DNA from: Streptomyces sp. DG1A-41
GTDB lineage: Bacteria > Actinomycetota > Actinomycetes > Streptomycetales > Streptomycetaceae
Direction of reading: 5' to 3'
Length of the DNA: 64,000 nt
Assembly (NCBI RefSeq): GCF_037055355.1
Contig: NZ_CP146350.1
Coordinates: 7,525,001-7,589,000 of the forward strand
Positions within the stretch are counted from its first letter, which is position 1, and every line of letters starts with the position of its first letter. Of this stretch, positions 1-8,483 are shown piece after piece. Below the pieces are notes generated by a model that worked only from the letters and a program-made list of their open reading frames with translations, made no database searches and was not told the DNA's origin. Made by a program: the position numbers and the translations under genes.

Positions 1-825
1 GGGCACGCGGTCCGGGGCCCCCTCGGCCGAGCCACGCTGGGACGGGGCCTTGTCCGGGAAGCCGGAGGTCCACCAGGCGCGGGCGCCCGAGGTGACGGCG
101 AAGGCATCGACACCGGGCAGGGATTCGATCCATTGGCGTGCGCTCGGGCCCATGGCGAAGGCAGCCGTTGCGTAGGCGTCGATGTCGGTGAGGTGGCGGC
201 CGACCAGGGTGATCGAGAGCAGTCCGGAGGCCGCCGGGCGACCGGTGTGCGGGTTGAGGATGTGGGCGCCGCGCTCGGCTGTGCCGGAGGTCGCGAGGGC
301 GAGGTCCCGGCCGGTGACGATGGTGCAGAGGTCGCGTGGTTGCAGGGGGTTGGAGATGCCGACTTGCCATGGCACGCCGGGGGCGCACTCGCCGCGCAGT
401 TGGATGTCGCCGCCACCGTTGACACAGGTGTTGCGCGCCCCGGCCCGCTCCAGAATCTCTGATGCGCGTTCGATGGCCCAGCCCTTCACCATGCCGGTGG
501 GGTCGAGGCGACCGCCGGGCGCGCGGCTGAACCAGCCGCCGCTGATGCGCTCGGCGCTCTCGCAGAGCTGCAGCACCTCGGCGACTTCGGGATCGCAGTC
601 GGCGAGGTTCATCTCGCCGCGGACCAGGCGGCAGATCTGGCTGTCGCAACGGTAGGTGGAGAAGACCTCGTCCACCCGGTGCAGCCATGCCACGGCCTGC
701 TCAAGGGCGCGGCGGATGGCGGACGTGGGCGTGTCACGGATGTCGAAGGAAAAGACCGTTCCCATGGCGTGCTCGACGTGACGCAGCGGCGCGGGTTTCT
801 CGGATCCCGTGGAAGCCCTGTGCAC
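1..825 (-). CDS. apbE: FAD:protein FMN transferase (ApbE), 3' end cut by window
   Basis: Transfers FMN from FAD onto a Ser/Thr of target flavoproteins, outside the membrane. The translated minus strand shows the ApbE signatures in order: AMGTVFSFDI near the N-terminus, DPTGMVKGWAI, NGGGDIQL, HILNPHTGRP, and a late TDIDAYATAAFAMG that includes the metal-binding Asp/Thr region. The start is taken as GTG at 825, with GAGG about 8 nt upstream; an in-frame GTG at 834 is the alternative. The gene runs off the left edge, so only the N-terminal 275 codons are visible. It begins 20 nt after the stop of the FMN-binding protein gene, which carries the expected flavinylation site. The two therefore form an enzyme-substrate pair in one operon. 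The family assignment is secure. Confidence 0.93.
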   Translation of the reverse strand, partial: MHRASTGSEKPAPLRHVEHAMGTVFSFDIRDTPTSAIRRALEQAVAWLHRVDEVFSTYRCDSQICRLVRGEMNLADCDPEVAEVLQLCESAERISGGWFSRAPGGRLDPTGMVKGWAIERASEILERAGARNTCVNGGGDIQLRGECAPGVPWQVGISNPLQPRDLCTIVTGRDLALATSGTAERGAHILNPHTGRPAASGLLSITLVGRHLTDIDAYATAAFAMGPSARQWIESLPGVDAFAVTSGARAWWTSGFPDKAPSQRGSAEGAPDRVP

Positions 826-844
826 TTGGTACACCTCGCGTATG

Positions 845-1333
845 TCAGGCACCGGCCTTGTCCAGGGCGCTCTGGAGTGACTGCATATAGCCCTCGCTGG
901 TGTAGGAGGCGCTGGAGACAGCCTGGATCTGCGCGCTCTGCGCACCCAGCGCTTCCCGGGTCAGGGTAGGCACGGCGTAGTCGGCGATCGCCTGGCTGCG
1001 CGACGCGGCGCTCGGAGTCCGCAGTGCTTTGACGTTGGTCAGTTTGCCGTGGGAGAGGGTGACGGCGACTTGGACCGGGCCGTAGGGGGTCTGCTCGACG
1101 GCACCGGTGTACGTGCCGGTGGCTCCGCCCCCGGTGCCGGAGCTCTTCGACCCGCTGGGGCGGCTGGAGTGGCTCGGCTGGCCGGAGCTGGAGCCCGGCG
1201 TGGGCGAGGAGACCGCGCCACCGCCGGAGCCGGCCAGTAGCGGCAGGGCTGTGTGGTGTGGTTTGAGGGACAGCAGCAGGACCAGGCCCGCAACGGTTGA
1301 TGTCGTCAGGAGGGCGGCTCGGCGCATTGCCAT
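845..1333 (-). CDS. FMN-binding domain protein, predicted ApbE substrate
   Basis: A 162-residue secreted or membrane-anchored FMN_bind protein. It has an N-terminal hydrophobic segment (about residues 7-24), then a Ser/Gly/Pro/Thr-rich linker (about 35-72), then a single FMN-binding domain beginning TGTYTGAVEQTPYGPVQV. The C-terminal stretch SSASYTSEGYMQSL fits the place where ApbE attaches FMN to a Thr, although it departs from the best consensus (S/T)GA(T/S)xTS. It lies between the ferric-reductase-like gene (upstream) and apbE (downstream), all on one strand with 20-31 nt gaps. It probably carries electrons from the membrane oxidoreductase to the outside. The final acceptor is unknown. Confidence 0.88.
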   Translation of the reverse strand: MAMRRAALLTTSTVAGLVLLLSLKPHHTALPLLAGSGGGAVSSPTPGSSSGQPSHSSRPSGSKSSGTGGGATGTYTGAVEQTPYGPVQVAVTLSHGKLTNVKALRTPSAASRSQAIADYAVPTLTREALGAQSAQIQAVSSASYTSEGYMQSLQSALDKAGA

Positions 1334-1364
1334 GATCTTGCTCCTTTCAGGGTGCTCGGACCGG

Positions 1365-2732
1365 TCAGAACGCGAATGATTCGTGGTGGATGCGGCGGCG
1401 TGGTACCCCGGCCCCGCGCAGGGCTGGTATCGCCGCGGCCGTCATCCCCGGTGGCCCGCACAGGTAGACGTCGCGCTCGGCGATGTCGGGCACGAGGGTG
1501 GCCAGCCCGCCCGCGGTGAGTGGCGAGGAGTACTGGGCGGGTTCGTCGACCACGTAGTGCACGGTTGCCCCGCGATCGGCCGCTATGGCGTCGAGTTCCT
1601 GCCACAGCGCCAGGTCCTCCGGGCGGCGCGCCCGGTAGACCAGGGTGACCTGGCCGGGCAGCGTCTCGAACAGCGCGCGCAGCGGGGTGATGCCGGCGCC
1701 GCCGCCCAGCAGCAGTACTTTTCGGGCCGTGCGTCGGGCCGCCGTGAAGGCACCGTAGGGCCCCTCGGCCCACACCCGGGTGCCTGGCCGGAGCCTGGCC
1801 AGCGCCTTGCTGTGGCCGCCGACGGCCTTCACGGTGATCCGCAGGTAGTCCGGGTTCGGCGGTGTGGAGAGCGAGTAGGGGTTGGCCGTCCACCACATCC
1901 TGGGGGCGAGGAAACGCCAGCGGAAGAACTGACCGGGCTCGGCACCCAGTTCATCCAGGTGCCGGCCGCACATGAAGACCGACACCACGCCGGGCGCCTC
2001 GGGCCGCACCTCGGTCACGGTCAGCCGGTGCCGCAGGGCCCGCCGCACCGGGGTGAGGAAGCGGTTCCACACCAGCAGCGCAGCCACGCCGATGTAGAGG
2101 GCGTACCAGGCGAGCTGGGCGGGGCGGTGGGCGACGAAGTCGGCGCCGTTGGAGAGCTGGTGGAAGAAGGCCAGGAAGATGGCGAGGTAGGTGGCGAAGT
2201 GCAGGTAGTGCCAGGTCTCGTAGCTCAGTCGGCGGCGGGCGGCGCGGGCGGAGATGATGCCGGTGGCGACCAGGAGGAGGAAGCCTGCCGTGGCCTTGAG
2301 CATGTCGGGATAGGTGAGGACGAACGTGGTGGTCTGACTGACGAAGCCTGCGTGGGCGCTCGCCGCGTAGCCGAGGGTGATCAGCAGGGTGTGGGTGAGC
2401 GTCAGCGAGATGGTGTAGCGGCCGCCCAGCGCGTGCCAGCGGGCCAGGCGGTCCGAGCCGACGGCCCGCTCCAGCAGGGGAAAGCGAGACATCAACGCGA
2501 GCAGCACCGCGCAGGCGTAACCGGCCAGCAGGCCGGTGACCCGGCCGGCGTTGGTGAGCCATCCGGCGAGGCCGACCACGGAGGTGGTGTCGATCCACCA
2601 CAGGGCCACCACCGCTGCGGCTCCTGCATAGACCAGTACTTGGGCCACGACGGGAACGGTGTGGGGGGAGGGCAGGGCGCGCTGAGGGGAGCGCGTCCTT
2701 GCATGGCGGCTGTGTGTGGATGTGGTGGCCAC
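1365..2732 (-). CDS. Ferric-reductase-like membrane flavin oxidoreductase
   Basis: A membrane NAD(P)H oxidoreductase. The N-terminal half has about six hydrophobic segments of the ferric reductase-like domain with His pairs (GRYTISLTLTHTLLITLG; ETWHYLHFATYLAIFLAFFHQL) suited to haem ligation. The C-terminal half is a ferredoxin-reductase fold: flavin motif NPYSLST, pyrophosphate/NAD motif LLGGGAGITPLRALFE, and CGPPGM, ending in a typical aromatic tail (ESFAF). The start is set at GTG 2732 (VATTSTHS), preceded by GAGGAG; an open frame extends to 2876 but lacks a convincing start. This gives 455 residues. It leads the operon with the FMN-binding protein and apbE, and probably feeds electrons from NAD(P)H across the membrane. 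A regulator-type motif lies about 145 bp upstream. Confidence 0.9.
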   Translation of the reverse strand: MATTSTHSRHARTRSPQRALPSPHTVPVVAQVLVYAGAAAVVALWWIDTTSVVGLAGWLTNAGRVTGLLAGYACAVLLALMSRFPLLERAVGSDRLARWHALGGRYTISLTLTHTLLITLGYAASAHAGFVSQTTTFVLTYPDMLKATAGFLLLVATGIISARAARRRLSYETWHYLHFATYLAIFLAFFHQLSNGADFVAHRPAQLAWYALYIGVAALLVWNRFLTPVRRALRHRLTVTEVRPEAPGVVSVFMCGRHLDELGAEPGQFFRWRFLAPRMWWTANPYSLSTPPNPDYLRITVKAVGGHSKALARLRPGTRVWAEGPYGAFTAARRTARKVLLLGGGAGITPLRALFETLPGQVTLVYRARRPEDLALWQELDAIAADRGATVHYVVDEPAQYSSPLTAGGLATLVPDIAERDVYLCGPPGMTAAAIPALRGAGVPRRRIHHESFAF

Positions 2733-2875
2733 GGGGCTCCTCTCGTCGACTCGCGGTGCCGTGCGGTGCCTCGACGCCGCGTCGACGTGGTGATGCGTCG
2801 TGTGGTGCGTGTGCGTCGGCGACCTTTCCAGCGGAACTTCTGGAAAGCCTCTGAGCGCTTCCCCTCGCTCGCTCA

Positions 2876-2892
2876 TTCAGAGAGAACTCAGA
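2876..2892 (+). promoter_or_regulatory. Putative response-regulator site A (TTCAGA-N3-AACTCAGA)
   Basis: The sequence is TTCAGA GAG AACTCAGA, a tandem half-site arrangement with the 14 defined bases identical to the site upstream of the response regulator gene (5375-5391). It lies upstream of the oxidoreductase-FMN_bind-apbE operon. The tandem layout suits an OmpR-family dimer. Assignment to the neighbouring regulator is inference. Confidence 0.5.
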
Positions 2893-3046
2893 ACCTTTTG
2901 CCGCTCCCGGCGAGGGTGCTGTCGGAGCTCTCGCCAGTGCCCCACTGGTAGGGGGACAACACTCTCGGACCGCTGAGTCCGCCCCGGACGCTCGGGGCCG
3001 CGAAGGGGCGCCTGTGGAGGCCAGTGGTGGCGGCTGCCGGGAGGCG

Positions 3047-4585
3047 TTACGCGGAGTGGGGGTCCGCGTCCTTGGGGAGGGTCGGGTGCTCGTCGGGTGT
3101 CGTTGTGAGCGGTAGCCGCAGAAGGAACGTGGTGCTGGCGGGGCTGCTGGTGACGGTGATCGTGCCGTGGTGTGCGGTGATGACGGCTTCGGCGATGGCG
3201 AGGCCCAGGCCCGTGCCGCCGGTCCTGCGTGAGCGACCGGGGTCGGCCCGGGTGAAGCGGTGGAAGATCTCCGCCTGGAGGGCTTCGGGAATGCCCGGGC
3301 CGTCGTCGGCGACGGCGAGTTCGGCGTGGTCGGGGTCGGTGGTGAGGGACAGCGTCACTCGTGTGCCGGGCGGGGTGTGGGTGCGTGCGTTGGCGAGCAG
3401 GTTGGCCAGGACCTGGTGAAGGCGGTGCTCGTCGCCCTGGACGACGACGGGTTCCTCGGGCAGGTCCAGCAGCCAGTGGTGGTCGGTGGACAGGGCGCGG
3501 GCGTCGTCCAGTGCGTCGAGGGTCAGGCGGGTGAGGTCTACGGGTTCGCGGGCCAGGGGGCGGCCCGCGTCCAGGCGCGCGAGGAGGAGCAGGTCGTCGA
3601 CCAGGCCACTCATCCGCTGTGACGTGGCGGCGATGCGTTCCAGGGAGTGCCGTACCTGCTGGGGCAGGGGGCCGGGGTGGCGCAGGGCGAGGTCGGTGTG
3701 GGCGCGGACGGTGGCGATGGGGGTGCGCAGTTCGTGGCTGGCGTCGGCGGCGAAGTGACGGAGGCGTTCCTCGCTGGCGTGGCGTCGGGCGAGGGCGTCG
3801 CCGATGTGGCCGAGCATGCGGTTGAGGGCTGTGGCGACCTGGCCGACCTCGGTGTGCGTGTCGCTGTGCGGGACGGGGGCGGGCATGGCGACCTCCCCGG
3901 TGGCCAGGGGAAGGCGCGTAACCTCGGTCGCCGTTTTGGCCACCCGCTCCAGGGGCCGGAGGGACAGGCGCACCCAGGCGGCGCCCGCGGCGGCGGTGGC
4001 CGCCAGGGCCGCGCCGAAGACGGCGGCCTCCACGATCTCCAGTCGGTGCACGGTGTCCTCGACGGGGCGCAGCGGGAGTCCGGTGACCAGGATGTCGCCG
4101 TCGTCGCCCCGGACGGCGGCCAGGCGGTAGCGACCGGCCAGCGCGGACAGGTGGACGCTGCGGCCCTTGCCGTCTGGCGGCAGCGTGGCCAGGGCGTGCC
4201 GGTCGGCCGGGGTCAGGTGAACGGCGGCGTCGGTGTCGTCCTTGACCACGGCGGCCTGGGTTGTGCGGCCGGCAAGCAGGCGGGCGCCGAATGTCCCCTC
4301 GGCCTGGCCGCGGGTGTCGGGGACGTTGTCGGCGTCGGGGCGCCTTTCGTGCTCGAGGCTGGCCGCGAACCGGCCGCCGGTGGCGGCGAGTTGCTGGTCG
4401 ACGCGTCCGACGAGGAAGGTCTCCAGGGCGACGACGGTCCCGAGGCCGACGACCGCGCAGGCCACTGCCAGCAGCACCACGAGCCCTGCGGTCAGCCGCA
4501 GGCGCAAGGACACCGGCCGGCGTGCGCGCCGGGCGGCGAGCCGACGGCCCAGTGCCGCCGGTGGGCATGGCCGGCGCTCCGTCAC
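3047..4585 (-). CDS. Sensor histidine kinase (HAMP, HisKA, HATPase_c)
   Basis: A 512-residue membrane kinase. TM1 is at about 30-55, followed by an extracytoplasmic loop of about 125 residues, TM2 at about 183-206, a HAMP region, and the H-box DASHELRTP with His284. The N-box LANLLANARTHTP, DDGPGIP and GGTGLGLAIA G-boxes follow, so it should be catalytically competent. The GTG start at 4585 overlaps the regulator stop (GTGA), showing translational coupling. An upstream frame extends to 4723 only by running through the regulator gene. It lies downstream of its regulator and next to the electron-transfer operon, so redox or envelope stress is a possible signal. The loop has no recognised sensor fold. 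Confidence 0.93.
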   Translation of the reverse strand: MTERRPCPPAALGRRLAARRARRPVSLRLRLTAGLVVLLAVACAVVGLGTVVALETFLVGRVDQQLAATGGRFAASLEHERRPDADNVPDTRGQAEGTFGARLLAGRTTQAAVVKDDTDAAVHLTPADRHALATLPPDGKGRSVHLSALAGRYRLAAVRGDDGDILVTGLPLRPVEDTVHRLEIVEAAVFGAALAATAAAGAAWVRLSLRPLERVAKTATEVTRLPLATGEVAMPAPVPHSDTHTEVGQVATALNRMLGHIGDALARRHASEERLRHFAADASHELRTPIATVRAHTDLALRHPGPLPQQVRHSLERIAATSQRMSGLVDDLLLLARLDAGRPLAREPVDLTRLTLDALDDARALSTDHHWLLDLPEEPVVVQGDEHRLHQVLANLLANARTHTPPGTRVTLSLTTDPDHAELAVADDGPGIPEALQAEIFHRFTRADPGRSRRTGGTGLGLAIAEAVITAHHGTITVTSSPASTTFLLRLPLTTTPDEHPTLPKDADPHSA

Positions 4586-5325
4586 GACCGGTCCTGCTTG
4601 AGGACGTAGCCCACACCGCGCACTGTGTGGATCAGTGGCGCCCGCCCGGCGTCGATCTTCTTGCGCAGGTAGCTGATGTAGAGCTCGACCACGTGGGCCC
4701 GGCCCCCGAAGTCGTAGGACCACACGCGGTCGAGGATCTGATTCTTCGACAGCACCCGGCGCGGGTTGCGCATCAAGAACCGCAGCAGTTCGAACTCGGT
4801 GCGGGACAACTCCACGACCCGGCCCGCCCGGGTGACTTCCCGGGCTTCCTCGTCCATCACCAGGTCCCCCACGACGAGCCGCGGCGCGTCCGCCTCGTGC
4901 GACATGCCCGCCCGGCGCATGAGCCCCCGCAGCCGGGCCAGCACCTCCTCCAAGCTGAAGGGCTTGGTGACGTAGTCGTCGCCACCGGCGGTGATCCCCG
5001 CGATCCGGTCCTCGACAGCGTCACGCGCGGTCAGGAAGAGCACGCACACCTGCGGCAGCCGGCGGCGCAGTGCGTGCAGCACCTGAAGGCCGTCGATATC
5101 GGGCAGCATCCAGTCCAGGACGACGGCGTCGGGGCGGAAGCTGTCGGCCGCCTCCAGCGCGGTGGCGCCGTCGTCGGCGATGCGGACCTCCCAGCCCTCG
5201 GAGCGCAGCGCCGCGCCCAGAACCTCCGTGAGGTCGGGTTCGTCGTCCACCACCAGGACGCGGACGGCGCCGCCGTCGGGCCTGCGCAGCGGAGGGAGAG
5301 AGGTGCGGTTCGGTGTGGTGCCCAT
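4582..5325 (-). CDS. OmpR/PhoB-family response regulator
   Basis: Receiver domain with acidic pair DD27-28, phosphoacceptor Asp71 (VVLDWMLP), Thr99 and Lys121 (YVTKPF). The C-terminal winged helix contains LSRTEFELLRFLMRNP and ends with the usual TVRGVGYVLK. ATG 5325 (MGTTPNRT) gives 247 residues; ATG 5349 is an alternative that adds eight residues. It overlaps the kinase start. Two copies of a 17-bp direct-repeat motif lie immediately upstream (5375-5391 and 5428-5444), which suggests autoregulation. Confidence 0.94.
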   Translation of the reverse strand: MGTTPNRTSLPPLRRPDGGAVRVLVVDDEPDLTEVLGAALRSEGWEVRIADDGATALEAADSFRPDAVVLDWMLPDIDGLQVLHALRRRLPQVCVLFLTARDAVEDRIAGITAGGDDYVTKPFSLEEVLARLRGLMRRAGMSHEADAPRLVVGDLVMDEEAREVTRAGRVVELSRTEFELLRFLMRNPRRVLSKNQILDRVWSYDFGGRAHVVELYISYLRKKIDAGRAPLIHTVRGVGYVLKQDRS

Positions 5326-5374
5326 GATGCGTCCAGCATCGCGCCTCATCGGCGGTCCCGGGCGGACGGGCACC

Positions 5375-5391
5375 TCTGAGTTCCTTCTGAA
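5375..5391 (-). promoter_or_regulatory. Putative response-regulator site B
   Basis: On the minus strand this reads TTCAGA AGG AACTCAGA, the same 14 defined bases as site A. It lies 26-50 bp upstream of the possible starts of the response regulator, so it would overlap or flank that promoter. Confidence 0.55.
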
Positions 5392-5427
5392 CTTCGAAAG
5401 AAAACAGACGCGGACCCGTCCGTCGTC

Positions 5428-5444
5428 TCCAGAACGAACTCAGA
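5428..5444 (+). promoter_or_regulatory. Putative response-regulator site C
   Basis: TCCAGA ACG AACTCAGA differs from site A in one defined base. It is 36 bp from site B in the opposite orientation. Confidence 0.45.
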
Positions 5445-5826
5445 GCATGCGGGACCGCGATTGTTCGAGACCCTGCCGGGTGACCTCGTCCTCTTACGCG
5501 GGCCTGCCCCCCGGCAGCACTTGGGGCCCCGCAGGCTGAACCCGACGCCATCGCCGCTGCCCTGCCCTGTAGACCGCGGCTGCCATGTCATGTCCGCACC
5601 ACAGTCGACGCGGGCTGGCTGTACCACTGTGGGCGGGTGCAGACGTGGCTGGCGCGGCAGTTGCTGACGGTGAAATAGGCCGCCTCGCAGAGATTGTGAC
5701 TATACGTCGCCACTTGCCCTCAGAAGAACCTGAGAAATAGCTGTGCCAGGCTGACGCGTCGATCGGCGGACACGGCCCGGAACCGTGCCGTCCACCCCCA
5801 TGGCCGCCTCCTGGAGGAGCACCCCG
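5445..5826. other. Intergenic region between divergent genes
   Basis: No coding sequence is supported here. It contains the leader of the DUF2231 gene, including a weaker regulator-type motif at 5719-5735 and a strong ribosome-binding site (GGAGGAG) before the start at 5827. Confidence 0.6.
5719..5735 (+). promoter_or_regulatory. Weak response-regulator site D
   Basis: CTCAGA AGA ACCTGAGA keeps the half-site spacing of sites A-C with three mismatches over the 14 defined bases. It is about 92 bp upstream of the DUF2231 start, so this gene may belong to the same regulon. Confidence 0.3.
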
Positions 5827-6321
5827 ATGAGCCTCGTCAACGGCTTGCCCGCGCACGTGCTGTTCGTCCACTTCGTCGTCGTCCTCATCCCGCTCAGCGC
5901 CCTGGTGCTCGTCGTCAGCGCGCTGTGGCCCTGGGCCGCACGGCGGCTGGGTCTGATTCTGCCGGTGCTCGCGTTCGTGACCCTGGTGACTGTGCCCCTG
6001 ACCACGCAGGCCGGCGAGTGGCTGGAGCGGCACGTCGACAGCGATCCGCTGGTGCGCAAGCATGCCGAACTCGGGGACGGGCTGCTGCCGTGGGCCGCGG
6101 GCCTGTTCCTGCTGGCGACGACTGTGTGGTGGACGACCCGCCGGACGCCCGCGCCGCAGGACTCCACGGACCGGGCCCGCAGCGGCGCGGTCGTGAGGGT
6201 CGCGGCGGCCGTGCTGTCCGTCGTGGTGGCCGCCGGCGCCGTCGTCGATGTCTACCGCATCGGCGACTCCGGCGCGAAGGCCGCCTGGCACGACGCCTTC
6301 TCCAAGACCGGCACCCGTTGA
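5827..6321 (+). CDS. DUF2231-family membrane protein
   Basis: A 164-residue protein with about four hydrophobic segments: HVLFVHFVVVLIPLSALVLVVSALW, LILPVLAFVTLVTVPLTTQAG, LPWAAGLFLLATTVWW and VAAAVLSVVVAAGAVVDVYRIGDSG. The His-containing start (LVNGLPAHVLFVHF) and the closing RIGDSGAKAAW are typical of DUF2231 proteins, some of which are linked to haem or redox membrane systems. ATG 5827 is chosen for its GGAGGAG site; an in-frame ATG at 5785 has no good site. It is divergent from the response regulator and carries a weak copy of that regulator's motif. Biochemical function is unknown. Confidence 0.8.
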   Translation: MSLVNGLPAHVLFVHFVVVLIPLSALVLVVSALWPWAARRLGLILPVLAFVTLVTVPLTTQAGEWLERHVDSDPLVRKHAELGDGLLPWAAGLFLLATTVWWTTRRTPAPQDSTDRARSGAVVRVAAAVLSVVVAAGAVVDVYRIGDSGAKAAWHDAFSKTGTR

Positions 6322-6612
6322 TGCTGTCCGTCGTCGCACTCAAACTGTCCGGTCTCCGTAGTTGACGTCGGCGCGTCCTTCGCACTGGCAGAAGCGTTGG
6401 GTGATGCCGGCCGTCCCAGCTGTGCGCCCGCGTCTGGCCTGGGAAGACGCCTCCGTTGCAAGGAGTGCTGGCGGCGGAAGGCCCGCTGCCATGCCCTCCA
6501 GGTGTGGCGCACCACCGGCATCGCGGCACGGCCCCAACCCGCGCACGCGTAGGCGCTACCCGGTCGACTGCCGGCCCGGGCCTGCTGCTCCTTCGATCTC
6601 GGGAGATACCGC

Positions 6613-7263
6613 ATGATGATGCTCCATCCCGCCGTCCAGCTCGCCTTCGATGGCTCCGGCATCGACGGCTCGCTGTTCACCGCCGTCACCGACCTCGCCC
6701 GCGACACGAAGTGGCTGAACACTCCGCTCAGTCTGTGGACCAATGCCGGGCTCGGCGTGTTCGTGGTGCTGATGCTGGTCGGCTGGTGGAAAGCCCGCCG
6801 CCGCGACACCGCCACCATGACCCTCGCTCTGGCCGCCCCCGTCGCCGTCATGGTCTCCTTCACCGTCGCCGAGGTGGTCAAGAAGGTCGTCGCCGAGGTA
6901 CGGCCGTGCTACTCGCTGCCGCACGACTACTTCGTCAGCGCCTGCCCCGCCCGAACCGACTACGCCTTCCCCAGCGGCCACACCACCGTGGCCGCGGCGA
7001 CCGTCGCCGCACTGTGGCTGCTTCAGAGGCGCCTCGCGGTGATCGCCGCCGCCTTCGCCCTCCTGGAGGGCTTCACCCGCGTCTACCTCGGCGACCACTA
7101 CCCCCACGACGTTCTCGGCGCCGCCCTGCTGGCCATGCCCGTCGCCTTCCTGGCCAGCCGCATCCTGGGCCGCGTCGCCGTCCCGCTCGTCGAGCGGCTG
7201 CGCACCGGGCTGCTGCAACCAGTGCTGACCGCCGCGCCTGTAGGCGCTCACGCCGCCCGCTGA
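6613..7263 (+). CDS. PAP2-family phosphatase
   Basis: A 216-residue membrane phosphatase with the three PAP2 motifs: K-x6-RP (KKVVAEVRPC), PSGHT, and R-x5-H-x3-D (RVYLGDHYPHD), between about five membrane segments. Proteins of this type remove phosphate from undecaprenyl pyrophosphate or other lipid phosphates at the outer face of the membrane. It is followed 22 bp later by a DedA gene on the same strand. The start (FDGSGIDGS) closely resembles the PAP2 protein at 11181-11786 (FDGSSIDGP), indicating paralogues. ATG 6616 is an alternative start. Confidence 0.92.
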   Translation: MMMLHPAVQLAFDGSGIDGSLFTAVTDLARDTKWLNTPLSLWTNAGLGVFVVLMLVGWWKARRRDTATMTLALAAPVAVMVSFTVAEVVKKVVAEVRPCYSLPHDYFVSACPARTDYAFPSGHTTVAAATVAALWLLQRRLAVIAAAFALLEGFTRVYLGDHYPHDVLGAALLAMPVAFLASRILGRVAVPLVERLRTGLLQPVLTAAPVGAHAAR

Positions 7264-7285
7264 ATCCGGCACAGGAGGCACCGCG

Positions 7286-7909
7286 ATGGCACCGCCCTCG
7301 CTGCCGGGCGTACTGGCCGACCTCGCCCCCGTCCTCGACCGCTTCGGCTACCTGGCCGTCGCCGCCCTGGTGTTCGTCGAGGACTTCGGTCTGCCCGTTC
7401 CCGGCGAGACCGTGATGCTCGCCGCCGCCGTCTACGCCGGCGCGGGACGGCTCAACATCGTTGTGGTCGCCGCCATCGCCTTCCTCGCAGCAGTTCTCGG
7501 CGACAACGTCGGCTACACCGTCGGCCGCTGCGGCGGCCACCGGCTCATCACCCGTTGGGGCCGCTACGTGCTGCTCACCGAAGAACGCCTCGCCAAGGCC
7601 GAGGCGTTCTTCGCCCGCCACGGCGGCAAGATCGTCACCGTCGCCCGGTTCATCGAGGGCCTCCGCCAAGCCAACGGCATCATCGCCGGGCTGGCCGAGA
7701 TGCCCTGGCGCCGCTTCCTCGCCTTCAATGCCCTCGGCGCCGCCCTGTGGGTCGGCGCCTGGGTCAGCCTCGGCGACCTCGCCGGACAGCACCTGAACAC
7801 CCTTTACCCTGCCATCCAGCGCTACGAGCTGTACCTGCTCGCCGCCGCAGTCGTGCTCGTCGGCGCATTCCTCGCCCGCCGCCTTCCCCGTAACAAGGGC
7901 AGCCGTTGA
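7286..7909 (+). CDS. DedA-family membrane protein
   Basis: A 207-residue DedA/VTT-domain protein: FVEDFGLPVPGETVMLAAAVYAGAG, then GDNVGYTVGRCGG, then a charged segment and RFIEGLRQANGIIAGLAEMPWRRFLAFNALGAALW. Re-entrant and transmembrane segments match the family, several members of which recycle undecaprenyl phosphate across the membrane. A ribosome-binding site (CAGGAGG) lies 22 bp after the PAP2 stop, so the two are likely co-transcribed and may act on the same lipid carrier. That role is inferred from the families. Confidence 0.9.
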   Translation: MAPPSLPGVLADLAPVLDRFGYLAVAALVFVEDFGLPVPGETVMLAAAVYAGAGRLNIVVVAAIAFLAAVLGDNVGYTVGRCGGHRLITRWGRYVLLTEERLAKAEAFFARHGGKIVTVARFIEGLRQANGIIAGLAEMPWRRFLAFNALGAALWVGAWVSLGDLAGQHLNTLYPAIQRYELYLLAAAVVLVGAFLARRLPRNKGSR

Positions 7910-8483
7910 CGAATGGCCGCCTTGCCGCCCGTCCATAGCCCGCAGAAGCGGTACCGAAACGGTGACGACCCACCAGACCGTTGGCGTTTCGGTGTGCTGT
8001 CGGCCACATTCAGGCAGGTCACGCGCGGTTTTCAGGGGCGAAACGTTGTCGGCCTCCGGGTCGGAGCCAGGGTCGAATTCAGTGCTGGATGTGACGAGCC
8101 AGGGCCGAGCCAAGTGCCTTTGACCTGTAGAGATGCGCCAACGGTGGGTGACGTTCTCATTGTTCGGGGCGCTACGCGCCCGAAAAAGAGCAACCAAAGG
8201 ACCGTGTGCGTTTTGACGTGAACGCAAAACTCCCGACCTGTCTTTTCTGCTGGAGAAGCGATCGTTTTCTGAAGATCATGAGGCGAAGGTCCGCACACCC
8301 GCCCGGAATCTTTAAAGCCCTTCAAAAACCTGGGTCATTCAAGAATCCCGGACCACCGTTCTCTGACACGGCCCCCGAGCGAACATCGCGCCGGGCGCCG
8401 GGCGCCGGGCGAAGGTCGGTTCGGGCCGGTCGGTGCATTTGGAGGCCGGGATGCGCAGTGGGGGCAGTGTGCCCTATTGGGTC
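7910..8483. other. Intergenic region with A+T-richer block
   Basis: No gene is supported. From about 8140 to 8345 the composition is clearly less GC-rich than either side, and A and T runs are common (for example near 8190, 8225 and 8262). A hairpin-forming stretch lies at about 8164-8183 and an imperfect inverted repeat at about 8209-8231. It may be foreign or regulatory DNA. Confidence 0.5.

Noticed and set aside
1383..2951. A 522-codon plus-strand frame
   Set aside because: It is antisense to the ferric-reductase-like gene, which has clear conserved motifs.
3047..4723. Kinase start at 4723
   Set aside because: The extra N-terminal part overlaps the response regulator gene and lacks a ribosome-binding site; GTG 4585 with a GTGA overlap is much better.
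8164..8188. Hairpin followed by A's, as a terminator
   Set aside because: For plus-strand transcripts the tail is A-rich, not T-rich, and on the minus strand the T-run precedes rather than follows the stem.
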